Position numbers and translations under genes: made by a program | Part shown: in pieces, positions 1-12,655 of the stretch | How the letters are laid out: the number at the start of each line of letters is the position of its first letter | Position numbering within the stretch: position 1 is the stretch's first letter | Source: Stomorhina lunata | Taxonomy: Eukaryota > Arthropoda > Insecta > Diptera > Rhiniidae | Direction: 5' to 3' | Length of the DNA stretch: 64,000 nt | NCBI GenBank assembly: GCA_933228675.1 | Contig: OW121744.1 | Location: 116,397,600-116,461,599 of the forward strand | The notes under the pieces: model-generated | Seen by the model: the letters and a program-made list of their open reading frames with translations, nothing else | Told to the model about the DNA's origin: nothing | Databases searched by the model: none

Positions 1-1131
1 TCAGTTCCAGTTCAGTTCCAGTTCAGTTCCAGTTCAGTTCCAGTTCAGTTCCAGTTCAGTTCCAGTTCAGTTCAGTTCCAGTTCCAGTTCAGTTCAGTTC
101 CAGTTCAGTTCCAGTTCAGTTCCAGTTCAGTTCCAGTTCAGTTCCAGTTCAGTTCCAGTTCAGTTCCAGTTCAGTTCCAGTTCAGTTCCAGTTCAGTTCC
201 AGTTCAGTTCCAGTTCAGTTCCAGTTCAGTTCCAGTTCAGTTCCAGTTCAGTTCCAGTTCAGTTCCAGTTCAGTTCCAGTTCAGTTCCAGTTCAGTTCCA
301 GTTCAGTTCCAGTTCAGTTCCAGTTCAGTTCAGTTCAGTTCCAGTTCAGTTCCAGTTCAGTTCCAGTTCAGTTCCAGTTCAGTTCCAGTTCAGTTCAGTT
401 CAGTTCCAGTTCAGTTCAGTTCCAGTTCAGTTCCAGTTCAGTTCCAGTTCAGTTCCAGTTCAGTTCCAGTTCAGTTCCAGTTCAGTTCCAGTTCAGTTCC
501 AGTTCAGTTCCAGTTCAGTTCCAGTTCAGTTCCAGTTCAGTTCCAGTTCAGTTCCAGTTCAGTTCCAGTTCAGTTCCAGTTCAGTTCCAGTTCAGTTCCA
601 GTTCAGTTCCAGTTCAGTTCCAGTTCAGTTCCAGTTCAGTTCCAGTTCAGTTCCAGTTCAGTTCCAGTTCAGTTCCAGTTCAGTTCCAGTTCAGTTCCAG
701 TTCAGTTCCAGTTCAGTTCCAGTTCAGTTCCAGTTCACTTCCAGTTCAGTTCCAGTTCAGTTCCAGTTTAGTTCCAGTTCAGTTCCAGTTCAGTTCCAGT
801 TCAGTTCCAGTTCAGTTCCAGTTCAGTTCCAGTTCAGTTCCAGTTCAGTTCCAGTTCAGTTCCAGTTCAGTTCCAGTTCAGTTCCAGTTCAGTTCCAGTT
901 CAGTTCCAGTTCAATTCCAGTTCAGTTCCAGTTTAGTTCCAGTTCAGTTCCAGTTCAGTTCCAGTTCAGTTCCAGTTCAGTTCCAGTTCATTTCCAGTTC
1001 AGTTCCAGTTCAGTTCCAGTTCAGTTCCAGTTCAGTTCTAGTTCAGTTCCAGTTCAGTTCCAGTTCAGTTCCAGTTTAGTTCCAGTTCAGTTCCAGTTTA
1101 GTTTCAGTTCAGTTCCAGTTCATTCAAGTTC
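1..1131 (+). repeat. 11-bp tandem satellite, CCAG type (TTCAGTTCCAG)
   Basis: About 100 copies of TTCAGTTCCAG run from the window edge, so the array is truncated on the left. The unit is itself two near-copies (TTCCAG and TTCAG). A few units lack the CC half, near 69-96, 329-340, 391-405 and 416. The first 700 bases are almost invariant, and point changes (TTTAG, CAATT, CATTT) build up towards the right end, as expected when homogenisation fades at an array edge. The two other 11-bp arrays in the window differ by one base (CTAG in place of CCAG). The array is free of stop codons in all three forward frames up to about 767, but there is no ATG and nothing supports coding. Confidence 0.97.
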
Positions 1132-1132
1132 A

Positions 1133-2812
1133 AATGTTTTTCTACAGCAAAATTTTCTACACAAAAAGTTTTCTATACAAAAATTTTCATCAAAAATGTT
1201 TTTTTATAGAAAAAATTTCGTGAAAAGTTTTTTTCTGCAAAAAATTTCATCAAATTTTTTTTCTATAGAAAAGTTTTTTTTTCTAGAAAAAATTTTAGCT
1301 TAAATTTTTTTCTATAGAAACAATTTCATCAAAAAAGTTTTCTTAAGAAAAATTTTCATCAAAAAATTTTTTCTAAAAAATTTCATCAAATATTTGTTTC
1401 AAAAATTATTTTCTATAGAAAAAATTTCATCAACAATTTATTTCTATAGAAAGAATTTCATAAAAAAATTTTTCCTATGAAAAGAATTTTATCAAAAATA
1501 TTTTCTATAAAAAAATTTTTTTTTTTATAACAAAAAAATTTATTAAAATTTTTTTTATTGAAAAATTTCATCAATAGTTTTTTCTATAGAAAAAATTCTT
1601 CTTTTTCGATAAAAAAAAATTTCATTGAAAATTTTTTCTATTGCAAAATTTTAAAATGTTTTATACACAAACTTATTCATTAAAAATGTTTCTTAAAAAA
1701 AAAAATTCATTAAAAATTTCAGAAAAAAAATTTTAACAAAATTTTTTGTTTAATTTTCTTTTTCTATAGAAAAAATTAAGTAAAAATTTTTTTTCTATAG
1801 AAAAAATATCGTTAAAAATTTTTTTCTATAGAAAAAATTTCGTTAAAAATTGTTTTCTAAAGAAAAAATTTCGTTAAAAATTTTTGTCTAAAGAAAAAAT
1901 TTCGTTTAAATTTTATTCTATAGAAAAAATTTCGTTAAATTTTTTTTCTATAGAAAATTTCATTGGAAAATTTTTTCTATACTAACTTTTATTAACTTTT
2001 CTATAAAAAAGTTAGTAAAAATTTTTTTCTACAGAAAGAAAAAAAAAATCGTAAAAAAATTAAGGAAAAATTTCATTGAAAAATTTTTGTATAGAAAAAA
2101 TTTCATTAGAAAATTTTTTCTATAGAAAAAATTTCATTCCTATAGAAAAAATTTCATTAGAAAATTTTTGCTATAAAAAAAAATTTATTTAAAAAAATTT
2201 CATTGAAAAATTTTTTTCATAAAAAAATTTCGTTAAAAACAAATTTATCAAAAATTTTTTCTAAAGAAAATTTTTCATCAAAGTTTTTCTGTAGAATATT
2301 TTTAAAAAAATTTTTCTGTAAAAAAAAAAAATTTCATTATTTATTTGTTTCTATTGAAAAATAAAAAAAACCTTTTTTCTATTGAAAAATTTTCTATAAA
2401 AAAAATTTATTTAAAAAAATTTTATTGAAAATTTTTTTTTCATAGAAAAATTCCGTTAAAAATTTGTTTCTATAAAAAAAATTCTTCAAAAATTTTTTCT
2501 ATAGAAAATTTGTCATCAAAGTTTTTCTATGGAATATCTTTGAAAAAAATTTTCTAAAAAATTTTTTCCATAGAAAATTTTTATAGAAAAAATTGCATTG
2601 AAATTTTTTTTCAATAGAAAAATTTCATTAAAAAGTTTTTAAAGAAAAAATTCATTAAAAAATTTTCTATTGAAAAAATGTAATTAAAAATTTTTTTGAA
2701 TATTTTTTCTATAGAAAAAATTTCTACAAAATTTTTTTCTATAGAAAAAATTTTATAAGAAATATGTTTCTATACAAAAAAAAATATCAAAAATTTTTTT
2801 CTTAAAAAATTT
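1133..2812 (+). repeat. Degenerate 31-bp satellite, CTATAG/TTTCATC family
   Basis: A worn version of the 31-bp family seen in clean form at 7068-9516. Units read as TTTTTCTATAGAAAAA followed by TTTCATC or TTTCATT and an A-run. Units between about 1750 and 1960 carry TTTCGTTAAA instead, a local subfamily. Many units have indels, so the period wanders. Orientation matches 7068-9516 and opposes 4183-5159. It directly abuts the 11-bp array to its left. Confidence 0.9.
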
Positions 2813-4182
2813 AAAAATGTGTAGGTAGGTTTCGTATACGTATTATTTAATTGTCTAGAACTAATATCAGTCATACGCTAAGATATTTTATATTGGATAG
2901 ATATTGGATATATTTTATATTAATGCAATTTTCGTTGATATTTCTATTTGATTTAAAAGAGTTCTTTTTTTATAAAGTATCCGATTTTCTAAAAAAGTAC
3001 TACAAATTTATCTCAAAAAGTTATTTAATTCTTGTCTTAACAATATTTTGAAACAATGAGGACTTTGGGACAAAGAAAGTTGTTAAGAGATTGAGGGAAA
3101 AAATAAAAAAAAAATATATAATTACTATCTGTTAACAACTAAAGAAAGTGGTAAATGTTTAAATAACCAACATTTCAAGAACTAGAGAAAAGGGACAATA
3201 ACTTAAGAAAAAACCCAAAGCAGCAGCAAAATGAAAATCTAGAAACAAGAAACTCATAAAAAAGTGAAACTTCTTAAAGCAAGAAAAACTAAGAAAAAAT
3301 CTTCAAATAATGAAAAGTAAAGAAATGAATCTCCTCTTTCTTGTCCCCCTTTCTTTCGTGGCCAAAGTATTTACTCAGTCATTTTAATTGGTTAATTACA
3401 GAAGACAAAGAAAAAAATTAACAGTAAAATGAGGAACAAAAGAACAAAAAAAGAAAACTTCTCAAGAAAATTACAAAAAAAAAAAAAATCAACTTAAACT
3501 GTAACCAGGCAAAACTTTAAGACTAAAACTACAAGAGGAAGAGGAAAAAAAAAACAAAGTTTGTTTTCTTCTCAAGGACATCGAGGATAATGATGGTAAT
3601 TGTTAGAAAAGAGGGTAGAGAATTTCAAGCAAACATTAGAAACATTAGAAATAAAAAACACAACAACTACAACAACTCAAGCTCTTGTGAGCAACAACTA
3701 ATTTTGCAAAAACAAAAAAAAACAACCCAAGTACGACTTGGCTTGGAAAATAGCAGAACAGCTGCTTAAAATGAAACTAATTGTTGAAATAATAAAAAAA
3801 AAATTAGAAAAGAAAATTGTAGAACAAACATATGAATTGAATGAACGAGGCAACGAGTAAGTGAATTGGGTTAGAATTAAATACTTAAATCAAACTAAAC
3901 TAAAATAAAATAAAGGGGGACTTTTTTGCCTGAGTTTTTTAAAGAGCAAAATTTTTTTCTTTCAACATTTTCTCGAGTTTTGTCTTGCAACACAATTGTG
4001 GCACCAACAATAAACCTAATAAAACTACAAGTACATCCATATGTTGGGACTCCACTTGATAATGGCTCTGGTTATTTATAATAGAAAACAGCTGTTGTTA
4101 TTACCACTAACATAAAGACTCACTCGGTAGTTGTTGTACATTAATAAAAACAAAATGTTTAGGTTTAAAAAAGACAAAAAAA
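2813..4182. other. Unique AT-rich spacer, no gene seen
   Basis: Non-repetitive, A-rich on the plus strand, with many short A runs and CAACAA-type words typical of fly introns. The 66-codon open frame at 2851-3051 has no recognisable content. Motif AATATCAGTCATACG at 2863 recurs in similar form at 12832 and 53005. I see no promoter, exon or RNA gene here. Confidence 0.6.
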
Positions 4183-5159
4183 ATATATAGAAAAAATTTT
4201 TTGATGAAATTTTTTCTATAGAAAAAATTCTTTGATGAAATTTTTTCTATAGAAAAAATTTTTTGATGAAATTTTTTCTATAGAAAAAATTTTTTGATGA
4301 AATTTTGTCTATAGAAAAAATTTTCTGATGAAATTTTTTCTATAGAAAAAATTTTTTGATGAAATTTTTTCTATAGAAAAAATTTTTTGATGAAATTTTT
4401 TCTATAGAAAAAATTTGTTGATGAAATTTTTTCTATAGAAAAAAATTTTTCATGAAATTTTTTCTATAAAAAAAATTTGTTGATGAATTTTTTTCTATAG
4501 AAAAAATTTGTTGATGAATTTTTTTCTATAGAAAAAAATTTTTGATGAAATTTTTTCTATAGAAAAAAATTTTTGATGAAATTTTTTCTATAGAAAAAAT
4601 TTTTTGATGAAATTTTTTCTGTAGAAAAAATTTTCTGATGAAATTTTTTCTATAGAAAAAATTTTCTGATGAAATTTTTTCTATAGAAAAAATTTTCTGA
4701 TGAAATTTTTTCTATAGAAAAAGTTTTTTGATTAAATTTTTTCCATAGAAAAAATTTTTTGATGAAATTTTTTCTATAGAAAAAATTTTTTGATGAAATT
4801 TTTTCTATAGAAAAAATTTTTTGATGAAATTTTTTCTATAGAAAAAAATTTTTGATGAAATTTTTTCTATAGAAAAAATTTTTTGATGAAATTTTTTCTA
4901 TAGAAAAAATTTTTTGATGAAATTTTTTCTATAGAAAAAATTTTTTGATGAAATTTTTTCTATAGAAAAAATTTTTTGATGAAATTTTTTCTATAGAAAA
5001 AATTTTTTGATGAATTTTTTTCCATAGAAAAAATTTTTTGATTAAATTTTTTCATAGAAAAAATTTTTGGATTAAATTTTTTCTATAGAAAAAATTTTTT
5101 GATTAAATTTTTTCTATAGAAAAAATTTTCTGATGAAATTTTTTCCATAGAAACAAAAT
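4183..5159 (-). repeat. 31-bp satellite, CTATAG family, inverted copy
   Basis: About 31 copies with a strict 31-bp period, for example CTATAG at 4216 and 4247. The plus strand reads TTTTGATGAAATTTTTTC then TATAG and an A-run, the exact reverse complement of the unit at 7068-9516. Each unit holds a perfect palindrome centred on CTATAG (ATTTTTTCTATAGAAAAAAT plus one more base on each side) and a nine-base spacer. The variants TTCTGATGAAA, TTTGTTGATGAA and TTTGATTAAA are clustered rather than scattered, which points to local unit-by-unit spreading. It faces 7068-9516 across about 1.9 kb. Confidence 0.97.
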
Positions 5160-6009
5160 TTATTATATTTAAATATTTTCTAGAAAATAACTGTTATACA
5201 TACAATTTTGTATAGATTTTATTTTTTGCGAATGTCTTTAAACTGTTGAAATCTTTTCGTAACCTATTTATTTTTTGTATTTCAAAAAGTTGTATGTATT
5301 TATTTCGATATTGTTTAACTGTAAAAGTATTGACAGAGTCGAGCTATTTAAAGTTTACGGTAGGTTAAATTTTATTTGCTAAACTCTTTTATTTCGCCAC
5401 TTATCAACAAAAAAACAGAAAAGTTTAAAAAAAAGCAGCTGTGCATTTATAAAAACGTTAAAGAAGAGCTAGTTTTTAGAGTTCATCGCATCGTTAGTTG
5501 TATAAAATAAAATAAAGTAAAGTATAGTTTAAGGCGTAAACCACATACAACCATCGATTGATGAACACACACACATACATATTCACAGATGGAATAAATG
5601 TATAAACAAACAGGTGGAAATCTAGAGGAGTTTCCAACATGAGTGAATCTCAGAAAAACTGAATGAAAGAATTTTCTTTTGTGATTTCACTAAAAATATT
5701 AGCGACAAAACATTCAATTGAGTTGTTACAGACAATTTAGCAAAAGACTCTTTCAGTAGACACAGATACAGACAGATACATTCCCAAATACTTGTACATA
5801 TAATAGGATCAGGCTGATGTATGTGTGTGTGTGAGTAAATTCCTTGTGTTAGCCAATAGAGCAGAAGATTTCCTAACATGGCTCTTTAGTGGGTAACAAG
5901 CGTAATACATTGGAAATCTTTTAAAGAAAAAAAAACTTAAATTTATAAAATATTTATAATGGGAGTAGATTTACAAGAAAAAGGTTTTAAGTGTTTTTTA
6001 ATAAAAAAT
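5160..6009. other. Unique spacer between inverted arrays
   Basis: Ordinary AT-rich sequence with a short TG run near 5820. The 85-codon minus-strand open frame (5622-5879) shows no family features. Nothing else supported. Confidence 0.5.
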
Positions 6010-6265
6010 TATTTAAAAATTTCATATAAAAGTAAGAAATTTTTAAAAAATTTCCTATAGAAATTTTTAAAAATTTCCTATAAAAAAAGGAAATTTTTTA
6101 AAAATTTCCTATAAAAATAGAAAATTGTTGAAAAATTTTCTTTAAAAATTTTCCAAAAAGTAGGAAAATTTTGAAAATTTTCCTATAAAAATAGAAAATT
6201 TTTGAAAAAATTCCTATAAAGATAAGAAATTTTTGAAAAATTTATATAAAAATTATAAATTTCTA
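6010..6265 (-). repeat. Short patch of 31-bp AAATTTTTGAAAAATTTCCTATA satellite
   Basis: About eight worn units of the second 31-bp family (GAAATTTTTGAAAAATTTCC, then TATAAAAATAA). It is an isolated patch, far from the main blocks at 20-40 kb and in the orientation called minus here. It lies in the spacer between the two opposed CTATAG-type arrays. Confidence 0.85.
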
Positions 6266-7067
6266 TAAAACTTTATTTTTAGTTTATTTATTTTAAGTTA
6301 AACTTTTATTCTCCTAAAAAACTAAAGCAATTTTTTGTTATTCCAACCTTTTAGTTCCCTAAACACACCAAAGACAAAACCAAAAACCCGAAAACTCAGA
6401 CAAATACAAAAATAGTATTAAGATATAATTACCACAGATAACATTTGGAGACGCAGAAAAAATCCTTCCAAAAGGATAATTTATATTTTAGTTTTTGCGA
6501 TAATTGTCCCAACTGCCAGAGGCTGTTTGGTAAAGGATAATGGGGGTAATGGTTAGTTTTTAAACTAAACCAAAGTGTGAGACGTGACTGGTTTAATAAA
6601 GTTTTGAGGTTTTTAAGAGAAAAAAAACCTATAATTTTATTTATAATTGGGTTTGACAATATAAATAATAATAAAAAAAGCTCAAAGACAAACTAATAAA
6701 AAGTTCAAGTTTTTTCAATGATAATAAAATGTTAGTTTTTTTAGATATAATTGTTTTGCTTAAAGTTTAGAAAATTAAAAATTTTCAAAATTATTTTCAA
6801 AGTTTTTAAAGTTTTTTGCTTATTAACATCTCTATAAAAAAGCTTTGCTTCATTAGAGTTTAGCTTAATTTGAAATTATTTTTTTGCTGTTATTTTTGTA
6901 TATTCCAAAAACTTTTATATAATGAAAACCAAAAGCTTTTTGTTGTTAGCTTGTATATATAAACATTTTGCGCAAAAGCTTCAATTTGTAAGAGCTTTTA
7001 TTTATGTTAAAATTACTTTCATTAGCATTAGTCTTCAAATTAGTCTTCATATATTTTTATTTCTTAG
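6266..7067. other. Unique spacer; left copy of a segment repeated right of the array
   Basis: From about 6896 to 7067 the sequence matches 9540-9666 with many substitutions: AAAAGCTT, AATTTGTAA, AGCTTTTAT, then GTTAAAATTACTTTCATT and AGTCTTCATAT, in the same order. The two copies flank the 7068-9516 array. The open frame at 6429-6659 (minus) is not convincing. Confidence 0.6.
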
Positions 7068-9516
7068 AATATTTTAAAAATTTTTTCATCAAAAACTTTT
7101 TCTATAGAAAAAATTTCATAAAACTTTTTTTGCTATAGAAAAAAATTCATCGAACATTTTTTTCTTTAGAAAAAATTTCATCGAAAATTTTTTTCTATAG
7201 AAAAAATTTCATCGAAAATTTTTTTTCTATAGAAAAAATTCATCAAATATTCTTTTATACAGAAAAAAGTTCATCAAATATATTTTTTTATAGAATTTAT
7301 TTTTGTCTATAGAAAAAATTTTATAATTTTTTTTTCTTAAGAAAACATTTCATAAAAAATTTTTTTCTATAGAAAAAATTTCATTGAATTTTTTTTTTAC
7401 AGGAAAAATGTCAACGAAATTTTTTTCTATAGAAAAAATTTCATCAAAATTTTTTTTTGAAAAAAAAAAAATCATCAAAAAAATTTTTTTTTTTTTATAG
7501 AAAAAATTTTATCAATATTTTTTATGGAGAAAATTTCATTAAATTTTATTTTCTATAAAAAAATTTCATCAAATTTTTTTTCTATAGAAAAAATTTCATT
7601 AACATTTTTTTCTATAGAAAAAATTTCATTAACATTTTTTTCTATAGAAAAAATTTTATCAATTTTTTTTTTCCATAGAAAAAATTTCATCCAAAATTTT
7701 TTTCTATAGAAAAAATTTCATCAAAAAATTTTTTCTATAGAAAAAATTTCATCAAAAAATTTTTTCTACAGAAAAAATTTCATCAAAAAATTTTTTTTAC
7801 AGAAAAAATTTCATCAAAAAATGTTTTCTACAGAAAAAATTTCATCAAAAAATGTTTTCTATAGAAAAAATTTCATCAAAAAATTTTTTCTACAGAAAAA
7901 AATTGCATCAAAAAATTTTTTCTATAGAAAAAATTTCATCAAAAAATTTTTTCTGTAGAAAAAATTTCATCAAAAAATTTTTTCAGTAGAAAAAATTTCA
8001 TCAAAAAATTTTTTCTATAGAAAAAATTTCATCAAAAAATTTTTTCTATAGAAAAAATTTCATCAAAAAATTTTTTCTATAGAAAAAATTTCATCAAAAA
8101 ATTTTTTCTATAGAAAAAATTTCATCAAAAAATTTTTTCTACAGAAAAAATTTCATCAAAAAATTTTTTCTACAGAAAAAATTTAATCAAAAAATTTTTT
8201 CTACAGAAAAAATTTCATCAAAAAATTTTTTCTATAGAAAAAATTTCATCAGAAAATTTTTTCTATAGAAAAAATTTCATCAGAAAATTTTTTCTATAGA
8301 AAAAATTTCATCAGAAATTTTTTTCTATAAAAAAAATTGCATCAAAATATTTTTTCTATAGAAAAAATTTTATCAAAAAATTTTTTCTACAGAAAAGATT
8401 TCGTCAAAAAATTTCATCAAAAAATTTTTTCTATAGAAAAAATTTCATCAAAAAATTTTTTCTATAGAAAAAATTTCATCAAAAAATGTTTTCTATAGAA
8501 AAAATTTCATCAAAAAATTTTTTCTCTAGAAAAAATTTCATCAAAAAATTTTTTCTATAGAAAAAATTTCATCAAAAAATTTTTTCTATAGAAAAAATTT
8601 CATCGGAAAATTTTTTTCTATAGAAAAAATTTCATCGGAAAATTTTTTCTATAGAAAAAATTTCATCGGAAAATTTTTTCTATAGAAAAAATTTCATCGG
8701 AAAATTTTTTCTATAGAAAAAATTTCATCGGAAAATTTTTTCTATAGAAAAAATTTCATCAAAAAATTTTTTCTATAGAAAAAATTTCATCAAAAAATTT
8801 TTTCTCTAGAAAAAATTTCATCAAAAAATTTTTTCTATAGAAAAAATTTCATCAGAAATTTTTTTCTATAGAAAAAATTTCATCAAAAAATTTTTTCTAT
8901 AGAAAAAATTTCATCAGAAAATTTTTTCTATAGAAAAAATTTCGTCAAAAAATTTTTTCTATAGAAAAAATTTCAACAAAAAATTTTTTCTACAGAAAAA
9001 ATTTCATCAAAAAATGTTTTCTATAGAAAAAATTTCATCAAAAAATTTTTTCTATAGAAAAAATTTCATCAAAAAATTTTTTCTACAGAAAAGATTTCAT
9101 CAAAAAATTTCATCAAAAAATTTTTTTCTACACAAAAAATTTCATCAAAAAATTTTTTGTACAGAAAAGATTTCATCAAAAAAATTTTTCTACAGAAAAG
9201 ATTTCATCAAAAAATTATTTCTATAGAAAAAATTTCATCAAGAAATTTTTTCTATAGAAAAAATTTCATCAAAAAATTTTTTCTATAGAAAAAAGTTCAT
9301 CAAAAAATTTTTTCTATAGAAAAAATTTCATCAAAAAATTTTTTCTATAGAAAAAATTTCATCAAAAAATTTTTTCTATAGAAAAAATTTCATCAAAAAA
9401 TTTTTTCTATGGAAAAGATTTCATCAAAATTTTTTCCTATAGAAAAAATTTCATCAACATTTTTTTTCTATAGAAAAAAATTCTACAAAATATTTTTTCT
9501 ATAGAAAAATTAATAG
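7068..9516 (+). repeat. 31-bp satellite, CTATAG/TTTCATC family, main array
   Basis: Around 78 units with a 31-bp period (CTATA at 8046 and 8077). The core ATTTTTTCTATAGAAAAAAT is a perfect palindrome extended by one more base on each side; the spacer is TCATCAAAA. The left 600 bases are worn and the centre is near-uniform. Clusters of identical variants (CATCGGAAAA at about 8600-8740; CATCAGAAAA at 8250-8310; CTACAG at 8140-8210) show local duplication of groups of units. The open frames at 7524-7709 and 9014-9226 are by-products of the repeat. Confidence 0.98.
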
Positions 9517-11207
9517 GCAAAATTTTATTAGTTAATTAATTTGTATCTGCCAAAAATGTTTGTATAAAGAAAATTAAAAGCTTTAATTTGTAATAGCTTT
9601 TATGTTAAAATTACTTTCATTGGTTTTGGTTCTTTATATAAGTCTTCATATTAGTTTATTTCTTAGCTTGATATTTTTATTTCTGAAGCTTTAAAGCTTT
9701 GTTTTAGGAGCTTTTATTTATATTGAAATAACTTTCTATGGTTTGGTGAGGAATTAGTGTTTATATTAGTCTTCAAATTATTCTTTATCTTGTTTAAACC
9801 TCAGCCCACGTCTAAGCTTTTACCTTTTTATATCTGAAACTTTTAAGCTTTTTTCTTCGAACTCCACTTGAATATTCTATTCTTTTAGAAAAATGCATTT
9901 CTTTTTAAATTGATTTTTGTTTTTAAATTTGAACTATTATTTTAACTTAAGTTTATGTAAAAAGCTTTTTGATGTAGTTTCTTCTACTAATTTTTTTTTT
10001 CATTTTAGTGCAGTTTTTCTCTTAAAACAAACATATTCACACTTCACCAGACACTTAACTTTACAATGAAAATTCTTTCTATGTGTTTCTATTACTCCAT
10101 TAGGATAAATTTAGAAAAAAATGTTGCTTGCAGCAAAAGGTTGCATGCAGATTGTTTAAACATTTATTGAGATCTCGTAGCATAAAAGCTGTTACTGCTT
10201 TAGTTTTTGAAGTAACTTAAGTACATAGTTAGTATTCTTGATATCGATAATGCCTGGGAATGAAATGTACCAGAATTTTTTAGAATTCTTTTATAAAATA
10301 AAGGCAATCAAGTATTGAAAATCTATATACATATTTCCTATCGCTTTTATCTATAAAAGCACTCAAATGAGCAAAAAAAAAGTTAAAGCTTTTAAATGCT
10401 TCAATTCTAATGTTGACTAACAAAGTATCAGTTGCAAAATGAAATTTTGTTTAAATAATTTAAGTAATTTGTTCTTTTACAAAAAGACTTTTGGAATTTT
10501 ATCAAGTTAAAATCTTCCTAATTTAAGTTTAAAGTAATACATTTTTTTGAGATTCATTTTATTTCTTTCTCTTAACTTAATGCAATTTATTAAGCTGATA
10601 AAGTTAAATGTTTCACAAAAGGAAAAGGAAACAACTTTACTAAGAAATGAGTTAAATATACACTTAATTATTCATTACCTTAATAACTTAAGAACAAAGT
10701 AGAGAAAATACTGAAATAAAATAGAATTTACGCTAAAGCAATAATGACTATAAAAAACTTCTTATATAGATAAAGTAAAACTATTACAAAAAAGATTTTA
10801 GATAGCTTAAAATTTTTATAAACTTATTTTTATAAAAATCAAAATTAAGTAAAACCAAATTTTAAATTCTAGTTGCAACTTTTTATTATCACGACTTTAT
10901 TGACATTTATTTGCCTCTGATCTCAATTCTGCTGGTTCTGCTGTCGCTGCTTCAGTTGCATTTGTCTAAAACTTATATAAAAATATTTCATAGTTTGCAT
11001 CATAAATTTTGTGTTAGTAAATAAAAATAAAATTTCACTATCATGATTCTCAATTTATTGCTATGGCTTTTGAAAAATGAAAATTTTCAAAATAAAATAT
11101 GTTGCGTCCTGTGTCAGGGATTATAAAATTCATAAAACACTGGAGATGAGTCGAAAATCATAAAGTATTTTAAACAGGTCAACAAAAGCTTTTAGATAAT
11201 ATTTGCT
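9517..11207. other. Unique spacer; right copies of the flanking segment
   Basis: 9540-9666 repeats the segment at 6896-7067, and a third, more diverged copy lies at about 9697-9790 (AGCTTTTATTTATATTGAAAT, then TTAGTCTTCAAATTA). The rest is unique AT-rich sequence with no supported gene or RNA. Confidence 0.6.
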
Positions 11208-12655
11208 CAATTTTTTTTTTATAGAAAATTTTTTTAATTTTTTGGTTTAATGTAAAATTTCCAATTTTTGTTTTATAGCTAAAATTTCGAAATTTTCCTG
11301 GTTATATCAATTTTCAAAATTTTTCGGTTAATAAGAAACTTTTACAAAATTTTGATGTTTATAAGAAAATTTCTAAAATTTTGCATTTTATATGAAAATT
11401 TTATTTATAGGAAAATTTTTAAAATTTTTATATTTATAGGAAAATTTTCAAAATTTTGTTGTTTATAGGAAAATTTTCAAAATTTTGCTGTTTATAGGAA
11501 AATTTTGAAAATTTTACTGTTTATAGAAAAATTTTCAAAATTTTACTGTTTATAGGAAAATTTTTAAAATTCTGATGTTTATAGGAAAATTTTCAAAATT
11601 TTGCTGCTTATAGGAAAATTTTTAAAATTTTGCTGTTTATCTAAAAATTTTCAAAATTTTGCTGTTAATGGGAAAATTTTTAAAATTTTGCTGTTTATCT
11701 AAAAATTTTCAAAATTTTGCTGTTAATGGGAAAATTTTCAAAATTTTGCTGTTTATAGGAAAATTTTCAAAATTTTGCTGTTTATAGGAAAATTTTCAAA
11801 ATTTTGCTGTTTATAGGAAAATTTTCAAAATTTTGCTGTTAATATGAAAATTTTCAAAATTTTGCTGTTTATAGGAAAATTTTCAAAATTTTGATGTTAA
11901 TAGGAAAATTTTCAAAATTTTGATGTTAATAGGAAAATTTTCAAAATTTTGCTGTTTATAACTTTTCTGTTTATAAAAAAATATTCAATATTTTGTAGTT
12001 AAAGGAAAATATTCAAAATTTTGCTGTTTATAGGAAAATTTTCAAAATTTTACTGTTTATAGGAAAATTTTTAAAATTCTGATGTTTATAGGAAAATTTT
12101 CAAAATTTTGCTGCTTATAGGAAAATTTTTAAAATTTTGCTGTTAATGGGAAAATTTTCAAAATTTTGCTGTTTATCTAAAAATTTTCAAAATTTTGCTG
12201 TTAATGGGAAAGTTTTCAAAATTTTGCTGTTTATAGGAAAATTTTCAAAATTTTGCTGTTAATATGAAAATTTTCAAAATTTTGCTGTTTATAATTTTTC
12301 TGTTTATAAAAAAATATTCAATATTTTGTAGTTAAAGGAAAATATTCAAAATTTTGCTGTTTATAGGAAAATTTTCAAAAATTTGCTGATTGTAGGAAAA
12401 TTTTCAAAATTTTGCTATTTATAGGAAAATTTTCAAAATTTTGCTATTTATAGGAAAATTTTCAAAATTTTGTTGTTAATAGGAAAATTATCAAAATTTT
12501 GCTGTTTATAGGAAAATTTTCAAAATTTTGCTGTGTATAGAAAATTTTACAAAATTTGATATTTATAGAAAATTTTAAAGATTTTTCTGTTTATTGAAAA
12601 ATTTTTAAAATTTTGCTGTTTCTAAAAAATTTTGCTGTTTGTAGGAAAATTTTTA
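11208..12655 (+). repeat. 29/30-bp satellite, TTTTGCTGTTTATAGG family
   Basis: About 48 units of GGAAAATTTTCAAAATTTT followed by GCTGTTTATA (GCTG at 11777 and 11806, period 29). Each unit holds two AAAATTTT palindromes. Groups of variant units repeat: TCTGATGTTTATAGG occurs at 11571 and 12078, and the odd pair ending TTTTGTAGTTAAAGG occurs near 11991 and 12324. These are higher-order repeats made by copying several units at once. Its reverse complement follows at 13833-14885. Confidence 0.97.

Noticed and set aside
1..1131. Telomeric repeat
   Set aside because: The 11-bp unit does not resemble insect TTAGG repeats or fly telomeric retrotransposons, and the same family occurs internally in both orientations.
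9014..9226. Lysine/phenylalanine-rich open frames in the CTATAG-type arrays (also 7524-7709)
   Set aside because: Direct translations of satellite units, present only where indels remove stops.
7068..9516. CRISPR-like regular array
   Set aside because: Repeats are directly adjacent with no unique spacers, and all other evidence points to a fly nuclear genome.
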